A DNA stretch of 64,000 nt from Sphingomonas albertensis (GCF_014358075.1 NZ_JACONT010000007.1:62001-126000), one strand, 5' to 3'. Numbered from the stretch's first letter, positions 34,401-43,421 are shown. Notes: generated from the letters alone by a model not told the origin. A program made the numbers and translations.

Positions 34401-34691
34401 CTAATTTTCGAGGCTGCGTGACAACCAATCGATCTGAACCTTCGAAAATCCGCGTGCTAATGCCGCGGTGACCTCCGCTTCTGGATAGCGATCCCGTCGG
34501 CGCAACGCGATCACGAGAAGCCGAAGGGCTTCCAATCGCGGATCGGCCAGCGAGTTAGGCGCGGTAATGCCGAATAGCCATGCGATCGCTCTAATCTTCG
34601 GCCCCATCTTCCTGGTCAAAGGGTCGCATCTGGCGACGCCAATTACGGCGAGCTCAAGATCTTCAAACAATGGGGATGTGGGGTGTGTCAC
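34401..34691 (-). CDS. Uncharacterised small protein paired with MipA, 96 aa
   Basis: I know no family for it. The GTG at 34691 has GGGAGG five bases upstream; an ATG at 34748 would add 19 residues. The sequence has LELAVIGVARCDP near the start, LADPRLEALRLLVIALRRRD in the middle and FSKVQIDWLSRSL at the end, which could be a small helical, possibly helix-turn-helix fold. The N-terminal domain encoded at 29535 shows the same three blocks. It is the last gene of the RND-MipA transcription unit, after a long-stem hairpin at 34758-34802. Confidence 0.6.
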   Translation of the reverse strand: MTHPTSPLFEDLELAVIGVARCDPLTRKMGPKIRAIAWLFGITAPNSLADPRLEALRLLVIALRRRDRYPEAEVTAALARGFSKVQIDWLSRSLEN

Positions 34692-34757
34692 ACCGACCTC
34701 CCGAGTCCGGGGCCTGTGATCGAATGGCAATCCATTCTGCTGAACCATGAAGGTGCC

Positions 34758-34802
34758 GCACGTCGGGCGCTTCCCGGGGGCAGAGTGCAGCGCCCGACGT
34801 GC
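34758..34802 (-). terminator. 13-bp stem hairpin between MipA and the small gene
   Basis: GCACGTCGGGCGC (34758-34770) and GCGCCCGACGTGC (34790-34802) are perfect inverted copies with a 19-base loop. On the minus strand it directly follows the MipA stop at 34817 and precedes the small gene start at 34691. No U-run is present, so it may attenuate or stabilise the transcript rather than end it. Confidence 0.55.
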
Positions 34803-34816
34803 GACATGGGCCGGCT

Positions 34817-35710
34817 CTAAAGGCCGAACTTGTAAGTCAGTCCGAGACCGACGGTTGCCTGGTTTCTCGATCCGCGATCTTTGACGAGGGGGGCCCGAGC
34901 GGCGTCTCCGGTGAGTCGGTCAAAGCCCATCAGGAATGCGCCCGAAATTCGTTCCGTGAGAGGGACGTGGGCGCTCAGGCCGAAACCGGCAGATAACAGG
35001 CCGCCGTTGGCGTCATATTGACGCAAACCGGAGCGGCTGGACTGGATCGCCGTCACACCAAAATATGTCTGATTATACTTGTCGTCGACGGCGGTCACCC
35101 GAGGCCCCATCGCAATCCTGATGGGCTGCGCGTTTGAGGCCGAGGACAGGGGAATGGCTGCTACATAGTGGAGGCCCAAGGTCGCGATTAAACCCTGCCC
35201 GCCGCTCAGCGCCTGACGGACGTCGAGCTTGGCCGCGAAGTTGCCGCTCTGATAGCCGACATATCCGCCCGCTTCGGCCGTCGCCTCGATCTTGCCCAGT
35301 CCCCTTAGCGCGTCCGTGCCGTCGCCGGCGATCTTGAAAATGCTGTTGCCGTTCTCACGGCGGCCTTGGCGAAAGCCGATAGTTGGGCCGACACGCCATC
35401 CGCCGCTCCGGATGACGTCATATCCAAGACCATCCTGCATGGAGAAAAAGGCGCGGTCATAGCGGACCTGAATGTTGGGGCCCGCGATGAGCTGGTAGTC
35501 CTTCGACCCAAGGAACGCGGGCGTATAGGCCGAGAACAAGCCGATCTCCACCTCTCTGTCGTTCCTGGGCTCGTCGATAAGCCGATCGACGAGCTGTGTC
35601 GGATCGGGTTCTGGAGTGGCGATTTGCGCGTGCGCCCCAAACGGTGCCGCGAGAGCCGGGAGCATGAGGTACGCCAGGATGCGAGGAGAACGACGAAGCG
35701 AGTAAGACAT
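34817..35710 (-). CDS. MipA/OmpV family outer-membrane protein, second copy
   Basis: A 297-residue outer-membrane protein. A signal peptide runs from MSYSLRRSPRILAYLMLPAL to FGAHAQ. The MipA/OmpV domain has GLFSAYTPAFLGSKDYQLIAGP and SMQDGLGYDVI, and the protein ends in a beta strand, GLTYKFGL. Unlike the copy at 29982 it carries an extra N-terminal acidic linker (PEPDPTQLVDRLIDEP). GGAAGG lies nine bases before the ATG. It begins 33 bp after the RND transporter gene on the same strand, so it is probably co-transcribed with the efflux operon. Confidence 0.85.
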   Translation of the reverse strand: MSYSLRRSPRILAYLMLPALAAPFGAHAQIATPEPDPTQLVDRLIDEPRNDREVEIGLFSAYTPAFLGSKDYQLIAGPNIQVRYDRAFFSMQDGLGYDVIRSGGWRVGPTIGFRQGRRENGNSIFKIAGDGTDALRGLGKIEATAEAGGYVGYQSGNFAAKLDVRQALSGGQGLIATLGLHYVAAIPLSSASNAQPIRIAMGPRVTAVDDKYNQTYFGVTAIQSSRSGLRQYDANGGLLSAGFGLSAHVPLTERISGAFLMGFDRLTGDAARAPLVKDRGSRNQATVGLGLTYKFGL

Positions 35711-35743
35711 AGTGGTATTCCTTCCAGCTAGGCAGGCACGGGG

Positions 35744-38700
35744 TCAGGTGTCCGCAGATGCCGTTGGCGGCGTGTGGACTGAGGCAGGTTCAGACGGCGA
35801 GGCAGGATCTTGGCTGTGCTGAAGCCAGCGTCGTAGGCGGCGCTCGAAGCCGTGGACGTAGCTAAACACGACGGGGACCACGAGCAGGCTGAGCGCCGTC
35901 GATGTCAGAAGACCGCCGATTACGGCGACTGCCATGGGCCGGCGAAAGCTTGAATCCGCGCCAAGACCGAGGACAATCGGTATCATCCCCGCGATCATCG
36001 CCACGGTGGTCATCACGATTGGCCGGGCGCGCTTGTGGCAGGCGTCGATCAGGGCGTCAGGAAGCGTCAAGCCGCGCTCACGGATACCGACGATCGCGTA
36101 TTCGACCAAAAGGATGGAGTTCTTGGTGACGATCCCCATCAGCATGATCAGGCCGATCATCGCTGGCAGGCCAAGTTCGCTGTCGAAGACGAGCAATCCG
36201 AAGAAAGCGCCGCCGATCGAGAGCGGGATCGCCGACAGTATGGTGATCGGCTGTACGAAATCCTTGAACAGCAGGACCAGCACACAATACACGCACAGGA
36301 TCCCGATCAGGATCGCCATGATGAATCCGCCGCTTAGCTCCGCTTGCAGCTCGGCGTCGCCGGTCTGGATCAGCTTTACACTTGACGGGAGGCTTTTGGC
36401 CACCGGCAGTTCGTGCGCGGCCGTCGTGGCGGCGCCGAGCGCCATGCCGCCAAGGTCCGCGCCGATGGTGACATAGCGCTGGCGATCGTAGCGATCGATC
36501 TGAGCCGGGCCGCTCTCCAGGGAAAGGGACGCGACGCTTGCGAGGGGCACCGGGCCCTCGCGGCCGTTCACGCGCATGTTGGCGATCGTCGACAGGTCCT
36601 GCCGGGCGGCGTCGGAAATTCGTGCTCGGATATAAATCTGGCGCGTGTCGGCGTTGAGCCGCGCGACGAGGGGATCGAAGTCACCCGCCGTGGCGATACG
36701 GATGGTGTCGCCAATAGCAGCCGTGGTTACGCCCTGTTCGGCCGCCCGGCGCGCGTCCGGCCGGATCACCAACTCGGGGCGCTCTAGGCTCGCTGTCGAG
36801 GTGATGTTCGATAGTTGCGGAATTCCGCGCAACTGACGCTCAAAGCTCTTCGCGCTTGCCGTAAGCGCCTGTGCGTTGTCGCTGGCCAGGATGAGTGAAA
36901 GCTTTTCGCCCAGTCCGCCACCGCCGACGGAAAAGCGGGCTCCCGGCACCTGCACGAGGCGGGAACGCACCGCGTTCTCGATGTCGCTCTGCCCGTCCCG
37001 TTCACCGCGCGGCCCGAGCTTCAGGGTCAGGGCGCCACGCCGAACCTCGCCGGCTTGCTGGGCACCGCGACCCGCTTCCTGGGCGTCGCCGACCGTGATG
37101 AAGGCCTTTTCGGCTCCGTCAATACCGGCGATCGCTTTACGCGCCGCCTCGCCGACGCCGAGCGTGCGCTGCAAGGAGCTTCCGGGCGGCAGCTCGAACG
37201 TAATGGTTGTGTAGCCTACGTCCGAGGCGGGAATGAACCCCGTCGGAATGAACGGTACAAGCGCACCCGATGCGATCAGGAAGGCGACAGCCGCTGCCAT
37301 CGTCGCACGGCGGTGCCCCAGGCACCAGCGAATCGCCGCCAGGTAGCGGGTCATTATCCAGCTGTCCGGGGTTTCGCGTGCCGGCTGGGGTTTGAGCAGA
37401 TAGGCCGCCATCATCGGCGTCAGCAATCGTGCGACGAGCAACGATGACAGCACCGCTATGACCGCCGTCCAGCCGAATTGCTTGAACAGCATGCCGGGGA
37501 TGCCCTGCATCATGGCGGTCGGCGCGAAGACGGCGACAATGCTCATCGTCGTGGCGATGACGGCGAGGGCGATCTCGGTGACCGCGTCTTCGGCCGCCTT
37601 GATCCGCGACTTGCCCATGTGGCGATGCCGCTCGATGTTCTCGATCTCGACGATGGCGTCGTCGACGAGGATGCCGACGACGATCGCGAGTGCGAGCAGC
37701 GTCAGGATGTCGAGGGAAAAGCCGAGCCAGGCCATCGCGGCGAACGTCGGCAGGATCGATAGCGGAAGCGCTGTGGCGGCAACGAGCGTGGCACGCCAGT
37801 CGCGCAGAAAGAACCAGACTACGAGGACGGCGAGTAACGCGCCTTCGTAGAGCATGTCCATCGAGCCGTTATACTGTTCCCGGGTGTACTCGACGTTGTC
37901 GGTGACAAGTTGGAATGAGAGCGACGGATGCGTGGCAGCGAGGGCATCAAGCGTTTTCTGGACCTGCTCGGCGATCTTGGTCTCGTCGAAGCCCTTGGCC
38001 CGGTAGATCTGAAAGCCCACCACGGGCTGGCCGTCGAGCATGGCGATCTGCGTGCGTTCGGCTATGCCGTCGCGTACAGTCGCCACCTGATCCAGACGAA
38101 CCTGCCGCCCGCCCGCCAGCGCAATGGGAAGCGCATCGAGTTCGGAGGCGTGCCGGATGGTGGCGATGGTGCGGACCGACTGCTCGTCCCCGCCAAGTTG
38201 GGTGCGACCGCCCGACGATTGCTGCTCAACCTCGCGCAGGGCGCGCGAGACCTCCGCCGCCGTAACCCCGAGACTGGCGAGCCGCACGGGGTCGACTTCG
38301 ATCCGGACCTCCCGCTGGACGCCGCCGACACGGGCGAACCGACCGACGCCCGGCACGCCGAGCACCGCCTTGCCGATGCTATCGTCAACAAACCAGGACA
38401 GCGCCTCCTCATCCATCTGAGGCGCAGCGACCGCATAGACCAGCATGACGTTCGCGCCGCTGCGCACTGCGGTAACTACAGGCTCACGCAGATCGGCGGG
38501 CAGATCAGAGCGGACCCCGTCGATTGCGTCTTTGGTTTCTATGAGCGCGTCGGAAAGGTTCTTCTCCAAGAGGAACTCGACCGAGATCGCCACGCTGCCG
38601 TCGGTGATGGAGGTTCGCAGATGCTTGACCCCGGTGACACTGGACAGTGCATCCTCGACGCGCCGCGCGACCTCGGTTTCAAGCTGCGCCGGCGCGGCTC

Positions 38701-38857
38701 CCGGGAGTGCCAGCTTGACGTCCACCGTCGGCATGTCGACGTCCGGCAAGTTCTGCACGCGAAGCTGGTTGAACCCCACGACGCCGGCGAGCGACAGAAG
38801 GATGAACAGCAGGATCGAGGGAATAGGATTGCGAATTGACCAAGTGGCGAAATTCAT
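35744..38857 (-). CDS. RND efflux transporter, HAE1/AcrB-like inner-membrane pump
   Basis: A 1037-residue resistance-nodulation-division pump. It starts with a membrane helix (IPSILLFILLSLAGVVGF) and has the duplicated twelve-helix layout with two large periplasmic loops. The proton-relay pair of aspartates sits in VGILVDDAIVEIENIE near residue 405, matching AcrB D407/D408. It belongs to the drug/lipid HAE1 group rather than to metal CzcA pumps as far as the motif shows. It forms an operon with the adaptor and outer-membrane channel, overlapping the adaptor stop by 4 bp. Substrates are unknown. Confidence 0.93.
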   Translation of the reverse strand: MNFATWSIRNPIPSILLFILLSLAGVVGFNQLRVQNLPDVDMPTVDVKLALPGAAPAQLETEVARRVEDALSSVTGVKHLRTSITDGSVAISVEFLLEKNLSDALIETKDAIDGVRSDLPADLREPVVTAVRSGANVMLVYAVAAPQMDEEALSWFVDDSIGKAVLGVPGVGRFARVGGVQREVRIEVDPVRLASLGVTAAEVSRALREVEQQSSGGRTQLGGDEQSVRTIATIRHASELDALPIALAGGRQVRLDQVATVRDGIAERTQIAMLDGQPVVGFQIYRAKGFDETKIAEQVQKTLDALAATHPSLSFQLVTDNVEYTREQYNGSMDMLYEGALLAVLVVWFFLRDWRATLVAATALPLSILPTFAAMAWLGFSLDILTLLALAIVVGILVDDAIVEIENIERHRHMGKSRIKAAEDAVTEIALAVIATTMSIVAVFAPTAMMQGIPGMLFKQFGWTAVIAVLSSLLVARLLTPMMAAYLLKPQPARETPDSWIMTRYLAAIRWCLGHRRATMAAAVAFLIASGALVPFIPTGFIPASDVGYTTITFELPPGSSLQRTLGVGEAARKAIAGIDGAEKAFITVGDAQEAGRGAQQAGEVRRGALTLKLGPRGERDGQSDIENAVRSRLVQVPGARFSVGGGGLGEKLSLILASDNAQALTASAKSFERQLRGIPQLSNITSTASLERPELVIRPDARRAAEQGVTTAAIGDTIRIATAGDFDPLVARLNADTRQIYIRARISDAARQDLSTIANMRVNGREGPVPLASVASLSLESGPAQIDRYDRQRYVTIGADLGGMALGAATTAAHELPVAKSLPSSVKLIQTGDAELQAELSGGFIMAILIGILCVYCVLVLLFKDFVQPITILSAIPLSIGGAFFGLLVFDSELGLPAMIGLIMLMGIVTKNSILLVEYAIVGIRERGLTLPDALIDACHKRARPIVMTTVAMIAGMIPIVLGLGADSSFRRPMAVAVIGGLLTSTALSLLVVPVVFSYVHGFERRLRRWLQHSQDPASPSEPASVHTPPTASADT

Positions 38858-39996
38858 GAGCGTGCGCCCTGAGCAGCACGCTTAGTGAGCTTCGCAGGAG
38901 CCGTGGGCGGGAGACGAACGACATCGCCATCGTTGAGAAAGCCCGCCCCCTGGACCACGACGCGAGCGCCCACTGCGAGACCGCTCAAGATTTCGACCGC
39001 ATCACCGCGGCGCCGGCCGATGGTGACGGCCTGAAGCGACGCGCGGGGCGCCGCTTCAGGCCGCCCGAGCTTCAAAACATAATAACGCCCGTCGCGGATC
39101 ACGACGCTCTGCGCCGGGACGGTGATCGCAGGCGTTTCAGCCATTTCGATCCGCCCATTGGCGTACATCCCAGCTCGTGCGCGGCTGCCTCCGACGATAT
39201 CGGCATAGGCGATGCCGAGGCGGGAACGCTCGTCCAGGATCGGTGCAGTCTGCCGCACCGTTGCGGCGGAATGTGTCCCGTCGGGCAATTCTAGCATGAT
39301 CTTCTGCCCGGGAATCACGCGCGCCAGTTGCGGGGCGGTCAGCTCGCCTCGCCATTCCAGACGCTCTTGACGGATCAGGCGGAAGAACTCCTGACCTGCC
39401 GGCGCGACGGCACCCAGGGTGGCGGTGCGAGCGCTGATGATGCCATCGTCAGGCGCGACAACGCTAGTGTAGCGTAACTGCAGACGCTTCGCGGCAAGCC
39501 CCGCAGCCGCAGTCCTAGCCTCTGTCACAAACTGGAGGACATCTTGATCGCTGACGGCGCCGCTCGCCTGCAGGCTGAGCGCCCGCTGTCGATTGGCTTC
39601 GGCCTGATCGTAGCCGGCGCGTAACTGGGCTTCTTCGGCATTGAGGAGCGCGGGGTCGAGACGGGCAAGGAGCTGCCCGCGGCGCACCCGGTCGCCGACA
39701 TTCACCCGAACGTCGATCAGCTGATAACCGCCGATCTGCGTGCCGATGCTCGCCTCCTGCCATGGCGCGATCGCGCCGGACGCCTCGACGGTCATGGGCC
39801 AGAGCTCACGGCGAGCAGTCGCTTCAGTGACGGTCAAGGCGGCCGCTGGCTTGGCGGCCGTCGTCGGGGCAGAGGGTTCGCCCGTGATGGTGACGACAGC
39901 GACGCCGGTTGCTATCAGCAGCGCGGCGCCTGCGGCGCTATAAATGACCAGCCGCCGGACCGGAGAACCCCCTAATTTGAAAGGTAGATTGGTCAT
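38854..39996 (-). CDS. RND efflux periplasmic adaptor subunit
   Basis: A 380-residue membrane-fusion protein. One N-terminal anchor helix (LVIYSAAGAALLIATGVAVVT, outline) is followed by a lipoyl domain split around the hairpin: IGGYQLIDVRVNVGDRVRRGQLLARLD and APDDGIISARTATLGAVAPAGQ. The coiled-coil hairpin lies between them (about residues 115-160), then a beta-barrel and the membrane-proximal domain ending GFLNDGDVVRL. It links the pump to the outer-membrane channel. Both gene junctions overlap by 4 bp (ATGA type), so expression is tightly coupled. Confidence 0.92.
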   Translation of the reverse strand: MTNLPFKLGGSPVRRLVIYSAAGAALLIATGVAVVTITGEPSAPTTAAKPAAALTVTEATARRELWPMTVEASGAIAPWQEASIGTQIGGYQLIDVRVNVGDRVRRGQLLARLDPALLNAEEAQLRAGYDQAEANRQRALSLQASGAVSDQDVLQFVTEARTAAAGLAAKRLQLRYTSVVAPDDGIISARTATLGAVAPAGQEFFRLIRQERLEWRGELTAPQLARVIPGQKIMLELPDGTHSAATVRQTAPILDERSRLGIAYADIVGGSRARAGMYANGRIEMAETPAITVPAQSVVIRDGRYYVLKLGRPEAAPRASLQAVTIGRRRGDAVEILSGLAVGARVVVQGAGFLNDGDVVRLPPTAPAKLTKRAAQGARS

Positions 39997-41552
39997 CGCC
40001 GTTGCGCGCCGCCTTGATCAGATTGGGAGGTTATGGTGTCGGGCCCTGTCAGGTCCGCAGCCTGCAAGCTGACTTGGCCGCCCGCAGCGCGAACCAGCGC
40101 GACCCAGGCCTGGGCGCGATCGCGGGCGGCCGCTATTGCGCTCTCCAGTGCCCTGTTGAACTGTCGCCGTGAGTCCTCAAGTTCGAACATGTCGGTCGCG
40201 CCGGCGCGCCAGCGCGCTTCGTTCGCGCGCAAGGCAATCCCGGCGGCGTCCACGGCCTGCCGGGAGGTAATGACCCGCTGCTGCGCCGACTGCTGGCCGG
40301 CGAGCGCGTCCTCGACATCCCGCGTCGCCGCGCGAACGGCGCCGCGAAGCGCTTCGGTTGCCTCGCGGTAGCGCGCCTGCGCGCCGCGAACATTTGCTGC
40401 GCCTGCCCCGCCGTCGAAGAGTGGGCCGGACAGCTCCGCGCCTGCTGACCAAGTATCGAAGCTGCTGGCGGACCCCAGCACCCGAATCCAGTTGCCGGTA
40501 AGGAGCCCGACAAGATCAATCCGGGGCAGCCGATCAGCGCGGGCCACTCCGATTTCCGCCCAACGGGCAGCCGCCTCGCGTTCGGCGGCCACGACGTTCG
40601 GGTGCTGAAGAAGGATGGCGGCAGGTAAGGCAAGCGTGAGGGGCGGAGGCTCCGGGATGATCGTGCCCGCATCCACGTCCGGAATCGGCGCTAACCTGCT
40701 TGTTTGGGTCTGCGTAGAAGGCAGGACCGCGATCCTGATTTCCGGAGCCCCCACGAGCATTCGGATGGCTGATGCGTCACGGCCGCCCAGTGCGACCAGT
40801 TCATTGACCAAGCGCGCGCACGCTTCCTGCTGGGCGACCCGATTGGTGCGCGCCGCTGCAATATTGCTGGCCGCGTTGGCGGCTTCGATCGGCGCGACAT
40901 TCCCGAGTGACAACCGTTCGCGCATCACTGCGAGTTCGAGTTCGCGGGCTGCGATGTCCCGGTTTCGAACGGCGAGCGAGAAATTGCAGGCCCGCAGCCG
41001 CAGAACAGCGTCCGCTATCTGGCCCGATAGCGAAAGCCGAGCCTGCTCGGCATCAGCGGTTCGCGCGCCGAGGCGACCCTCGGCAGCACGCGTGGTTTCC
41101 TTGAGGCGCCCCCAGAGATCCAGTTCCCAGCCAAGGCTGGCGCCGGACGCCGCGATGCTCTGCATGGTCGTGGCGCCGCCGCTGCCGGTCTGAGCGCCGC
41201 CCACCCGCGCGCGAGTTGCGCTTCCATTGGCCGAAATCTGCGGCAGGCGCTGTGCATCGGACACACGCGCCGTCGCTTGGGCCTGCTGTATTCGGGCGAT
41301 CGCCTGCCCGAGCGTCGGATTGTCGATAAGAGCGGCGTCTACCAGCGTGTCGATCGCTGGGTCACCCAACGTTTTCCACCAGCCATGGATCACGGTGTCG
41401 GATGCGGACGATGTCGATGCTGGCTGTGCGCCGTTGTCCCATGCGGAGGCCACGCTCAACCTGAGCTTTTGGTACGCCGGTTGAGTCGCGCAGCCCGTCA
41501 ATAACATCGGTATCAGAGCCAGCGCCGGGACAACGCTTAAGCGCCACCGCAT
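39993..41552 (-). CDS. NodT-family outer-membrane efflux lipoprotein (TolC/OprM-like)
   Basis: A 519-residue outer-membrane channel subunit. I chose the ATG at 41552 because the protein then starts with a lipoprotein signal, MRWRLSVVPALALIPMLLTGC, where Cys is the lipidation site. An ATG at 41630 lies inside an operator palindrome, and another at 41579 is also open. Two OEP repeats follow, each with long helical segments and conserved SLGWELDLWGRLKE and DTWSAGAELSGPLFDGG. It completes the three-part RND efflux system and is the first gene of that operon. Confidence 0.88.
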   Translation of the reverse strand: MRWRLSVVPALALIPMLLTGCATQPAYQKLRLSVASAWDNGAQPASTSSASDTVIHGWWKTLGDPAIDTLVDAALIDNPTLGQAIARIQQAQATARVSDAQRLPQISANGSATRARVGGAQTGSGGATTMQSIAASGASLGWELDLWGRLKETTRAAEGRLGARTADAEQARLSLSGQIADAVLRLRACNFSLAVRNRDIAARELELAVMRERLSLGNVAPIEAANAASNIAAARTNRVAQQEACARLVNELVALGGRDASAIRMLVGAPEIRIAVLPSTQTQTSRLAPIPDVDAGTIIPEPPPLTLALPAAILLQHPNVVAAEREAAARWAEIGVARADRLPRIDLVGLLTGNWIRVLGSASSFDTWSAGAELSGPLFDGGAGAANVRGAQARYREATEALRGAVRAATRDVEDALAGQQSAQQRVITSRQAVDAAGIALRANEARWRAGATDMFELEDSRRQFNRALESAIAAARDRAQAWVALVRAAGGQVSLQAADLTGPDTITSQSDQGGAQRR

Positions 41553-41618
41553 CGCTTGGCTGATGCCGATCGCCGGCATTCTCGTGAGCCGCAAAAAAGC
41601 GCCTCGCTCGTCATTTAA

Positions 41619-41638
41619 TAGAGCGATCATTCGCTCTA
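41619..41638. promoter_or_regulatory. Candidate TetR operator 1 before the efflux operon
   Basis: TAGAGCGA (41619-41626) and TCGCTCTA (41631-41638) are perfect inverted arms with a four-base spacer. The site lies upstream of the efflux operon, 67 bp before the chosen start of the channel gene. Perfect symmetry and position next to a TetR gene suggest an operator. Confidence 0.65.
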
Positions 41639-41670
41639 ACTATCGAGACCTAACGACGGCGGCAAGCGCT

Positions 41671-41690
41671 AATAGAGCATTCGCTCTATT
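41671..41690. promoter_or_regulatory. Candidate TetR operator 2 before the efflux operon
   Basis: AATAGAGC and GCTCTATT are perfect inverted 8-base arms with the four-base spacer ATTC. It shares the TAGAGC/GCTCTA half sites with operator 1 but with a shorter distance between them. The two together span about 70 bp before the efflux genes. Confidence 0.65.
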
Positions 41691-41827
41691 TTACGTTTGA
41701 GGAGCTGTGCCGTCTCGGACGCTTGCACGCGCGGCAACCTCCACGGCAGATAGGCGCAGCGGACAGTGTTATCCCGTATGGATCGGGTCTCGGCTTGAGC
41801 GGGGGCTTAGCGCCCGCGCTGAGCGAA

Positions 41828-42427
41828 TCACACTTTCTGCGTGTCCGAGGCCGGCGCCAAATAGCGGACTAACATGGTCTGAAGCGCCCTGGTCGCTTCC
41901 TGCACGTCCAGTTTCGGATCGCGCAGATACAAGGTCTTCGACCCATCGATGATGCTGATGAGAAGGGACGCCGTGACATGCCGGTCCAGCGTGGGATCAA
42001 TCGTGCCCGCTGCCTGCCCTTTCTCAAGCAGATCGGCGAGAAGTGAATGCACGCCTTTTGTGTGATCTTGCAAAGCCTTTGCCATCGGGGGACTGCGATT
42101 GGCCTCGGCTAATGCTTCCAGCAAGAGCGCTGGATGGCCCGATCGTGTGACTTTCATCTCGCCAAAAAGGGTGCTGAGCACGTCTGCTCCTTCGGCACGT
42201 TTGGCAAAGCGTGCAGCGGCTTCTTCAAGGCGAGCCTCAATCATCGCACCGACGATCGCCTCCTTACTGGTAAAATAGTGGTAGAGGTGACCGGGACTGA
42301 TACGGGCCTCTGCGCAGATGCTCGAGATGCTTGCGCCCTTCAATCCGTCACGCACGAAGCAGCGCTCCGCCGCGTCTAGAATCTCCCGTCGTTTTTCCTC
42401 GTGCTTGACGGGATCGAGCTTGCGCAT
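41828..42427 (-). CDS. TetR/AcrR family regulator of the efflux operon
   Basis: A 199-residue repressor. The N-terminal helix-turn-helix is REILDAAERCFVRDGLKGASISSICAEARISPGHLYHYFTSKEAI in outline (residues 14-58), with the tail motif LYHYFTSKEAIVGAM usual for TetR. The C-terminal domain would bind a small molecule. It is on the same strand as the RND operon, which begins about 275 bp downstream at the chosen start, and two palindromes lie in that gap. A third, imperfect palindrome lies before its own start, suggesting autoregulation. Confidence 0.9.
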   Translation of the reverse strand: MRKLDPVKHEEKRREILDAAERCFVRDGLKGASISSICAEARISPGHLYHYFTSKEAIVGAMIEARLEEAAARFAKRAEGADVLSTLFGEMKVTRSGHPALLLEALAEANRSPPMAKALQDHTKGVHSLLADLLEKGQAAGTIDPTLDRHVTASLLISIIDGSKTLYLRDPKLDVQEATRALQTMLVRYLAPASDTQKV

Positions 42428-42444
42428 AATTGCCTTCTTAAAAA

Positions 42445-42460
42445 TAGAATGATCAATCTA
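42445..42460. promoter_or_regulatory. Imperfect palindrome upstream of the TetR gene
   Basis: TAGAATGATCAATCTA has outer TAGA/TCTA arms and a central TGATCA. It lies 18 bp before the TetR start codon. The outer bases resemble the two operators before the efflux operon, so autoregulation is plausible. Confidence 0.4.
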
Positions 42461-42530
42461 TCAATCTTCGGCTGGGTAGCAAGTCCGAGCTGAGGGCTCG
42501 ACCTTTGTGCGAACGATCACAATCAGACCG

Positions 42531-43421
42531 TCAGATCATGGGAAGCGGCGGTCCCTCCCGCATTGCTAACGCATCCTGTTTGGGCGAGCGTTCGAACCTC
42601 CGCGCATATTCGCGACTGAACTGGGAGATACTCTCGTAGCCGACAGCTTGCGCCGTCCGCGTCACGTCGTTGCCCTTGGAAAGCAACTGCCGTGCAGCCT
42701 GCAGCCGCAACGCCTTTTGATACTGAAGCGGGCTCGTAGCCGTGGCCAACCTGAAATGCCGGTTGAAGGCTGGAACGCTCATTGCGGCGACTTCAGCGAG
42801 GGTCTTAACGCGGACAGGCTGATCGAAGTGGGAGCGTAGCCAGTCCACGGCTTTACGGATCTGCGCCAGACTGCCCTCCTCCCAAACAAACTGCCGCAGC
42901 AGGCCGCCGTGCGCACTCTGCAACAGGCGGTACAGCAGCTCTCGCTCCCGTGGTCTTGCCAGCGCAGCGATATCACCGGGGGCGTCCAACAGCGCCAAAT
43001 GCTGGTTCCATGCCTCAAGAAGGTCGGGCGCTTCATCCGCCACGCTGAAGCTAGACGGCTCTGGCATTGGCGGCGATGGAGGCAAATCTGTCAGTAATTC
43101 GGCGAGCAGCACGGGATCTACGGTGAGCCCAACCGCTACATACGGCTCTCGCCTTGCTGTCTCGTACAGGCACCGCGTCGCAGGTAGTTCGACCAGTGAT
43201 GCAAATGATCGTCCGGGATCCTGTTCCAACTCCCGGTTGCCGATCGCGAGCCGCTTGGTTCCTTGAAGCACCAAACAGAACCCCGGCCCGCACATCGTGC
43301 TCTCCGGATCGCCGGTGCCGCGCGAGATTGCAACGCTTACGCGCGGAATGGGGGTCGTCATCCGCGACTCGGTGAAATGGCACAACACGCGCTCACGCAT
43401 TCGTTCGAGCAAGTTCTGCAT
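42531..43421 (-). CDS. AraC family transcriptional regulator
   Basis: A 296-residue regulator. The N-terminal half has the cupin-like AraC_N pattern (MCGPGFCLVLQGTKRLAIG, near residue 45). The C-terminal half holds two helix-turn-helix motifs: VKTLAEVAAMSVPAFNRHFRLATATSPLQYQKALRL and GNDVTRTAQAVGYESISQFSREYARRF in outline, residues about 210-275. It is divergent from an MDR-type oxidoreductase gene, the usual target of this regulator group, with 212 bp between. Confidence 0.9.
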   Translation of the reverse strand: MQNLLERMRERVLCHFTESRMTTPIPRVSVAISRGTGDPESTMCGPGFCLVLQGTKRLAIGNRELEQDPGRSFASLVELPATRCLYETARREPYVAVGLTVDPVLLAELLTDLPPSPPMPEPSSFSVADEAPDLLEAWNQHLALLDAPGDIAALARPRERELLYRLLQSAHGGLLRQFVWEEGSLAQIRKAVDWLRSHFDQPVRVKTLAEVAAMSVPAFNRHFRLATATSPLQYQKALRLQAARQLLSKGNDVTRTAQAVGYESISQFSREYARRFERSPKQDALAMREGPPLPMI

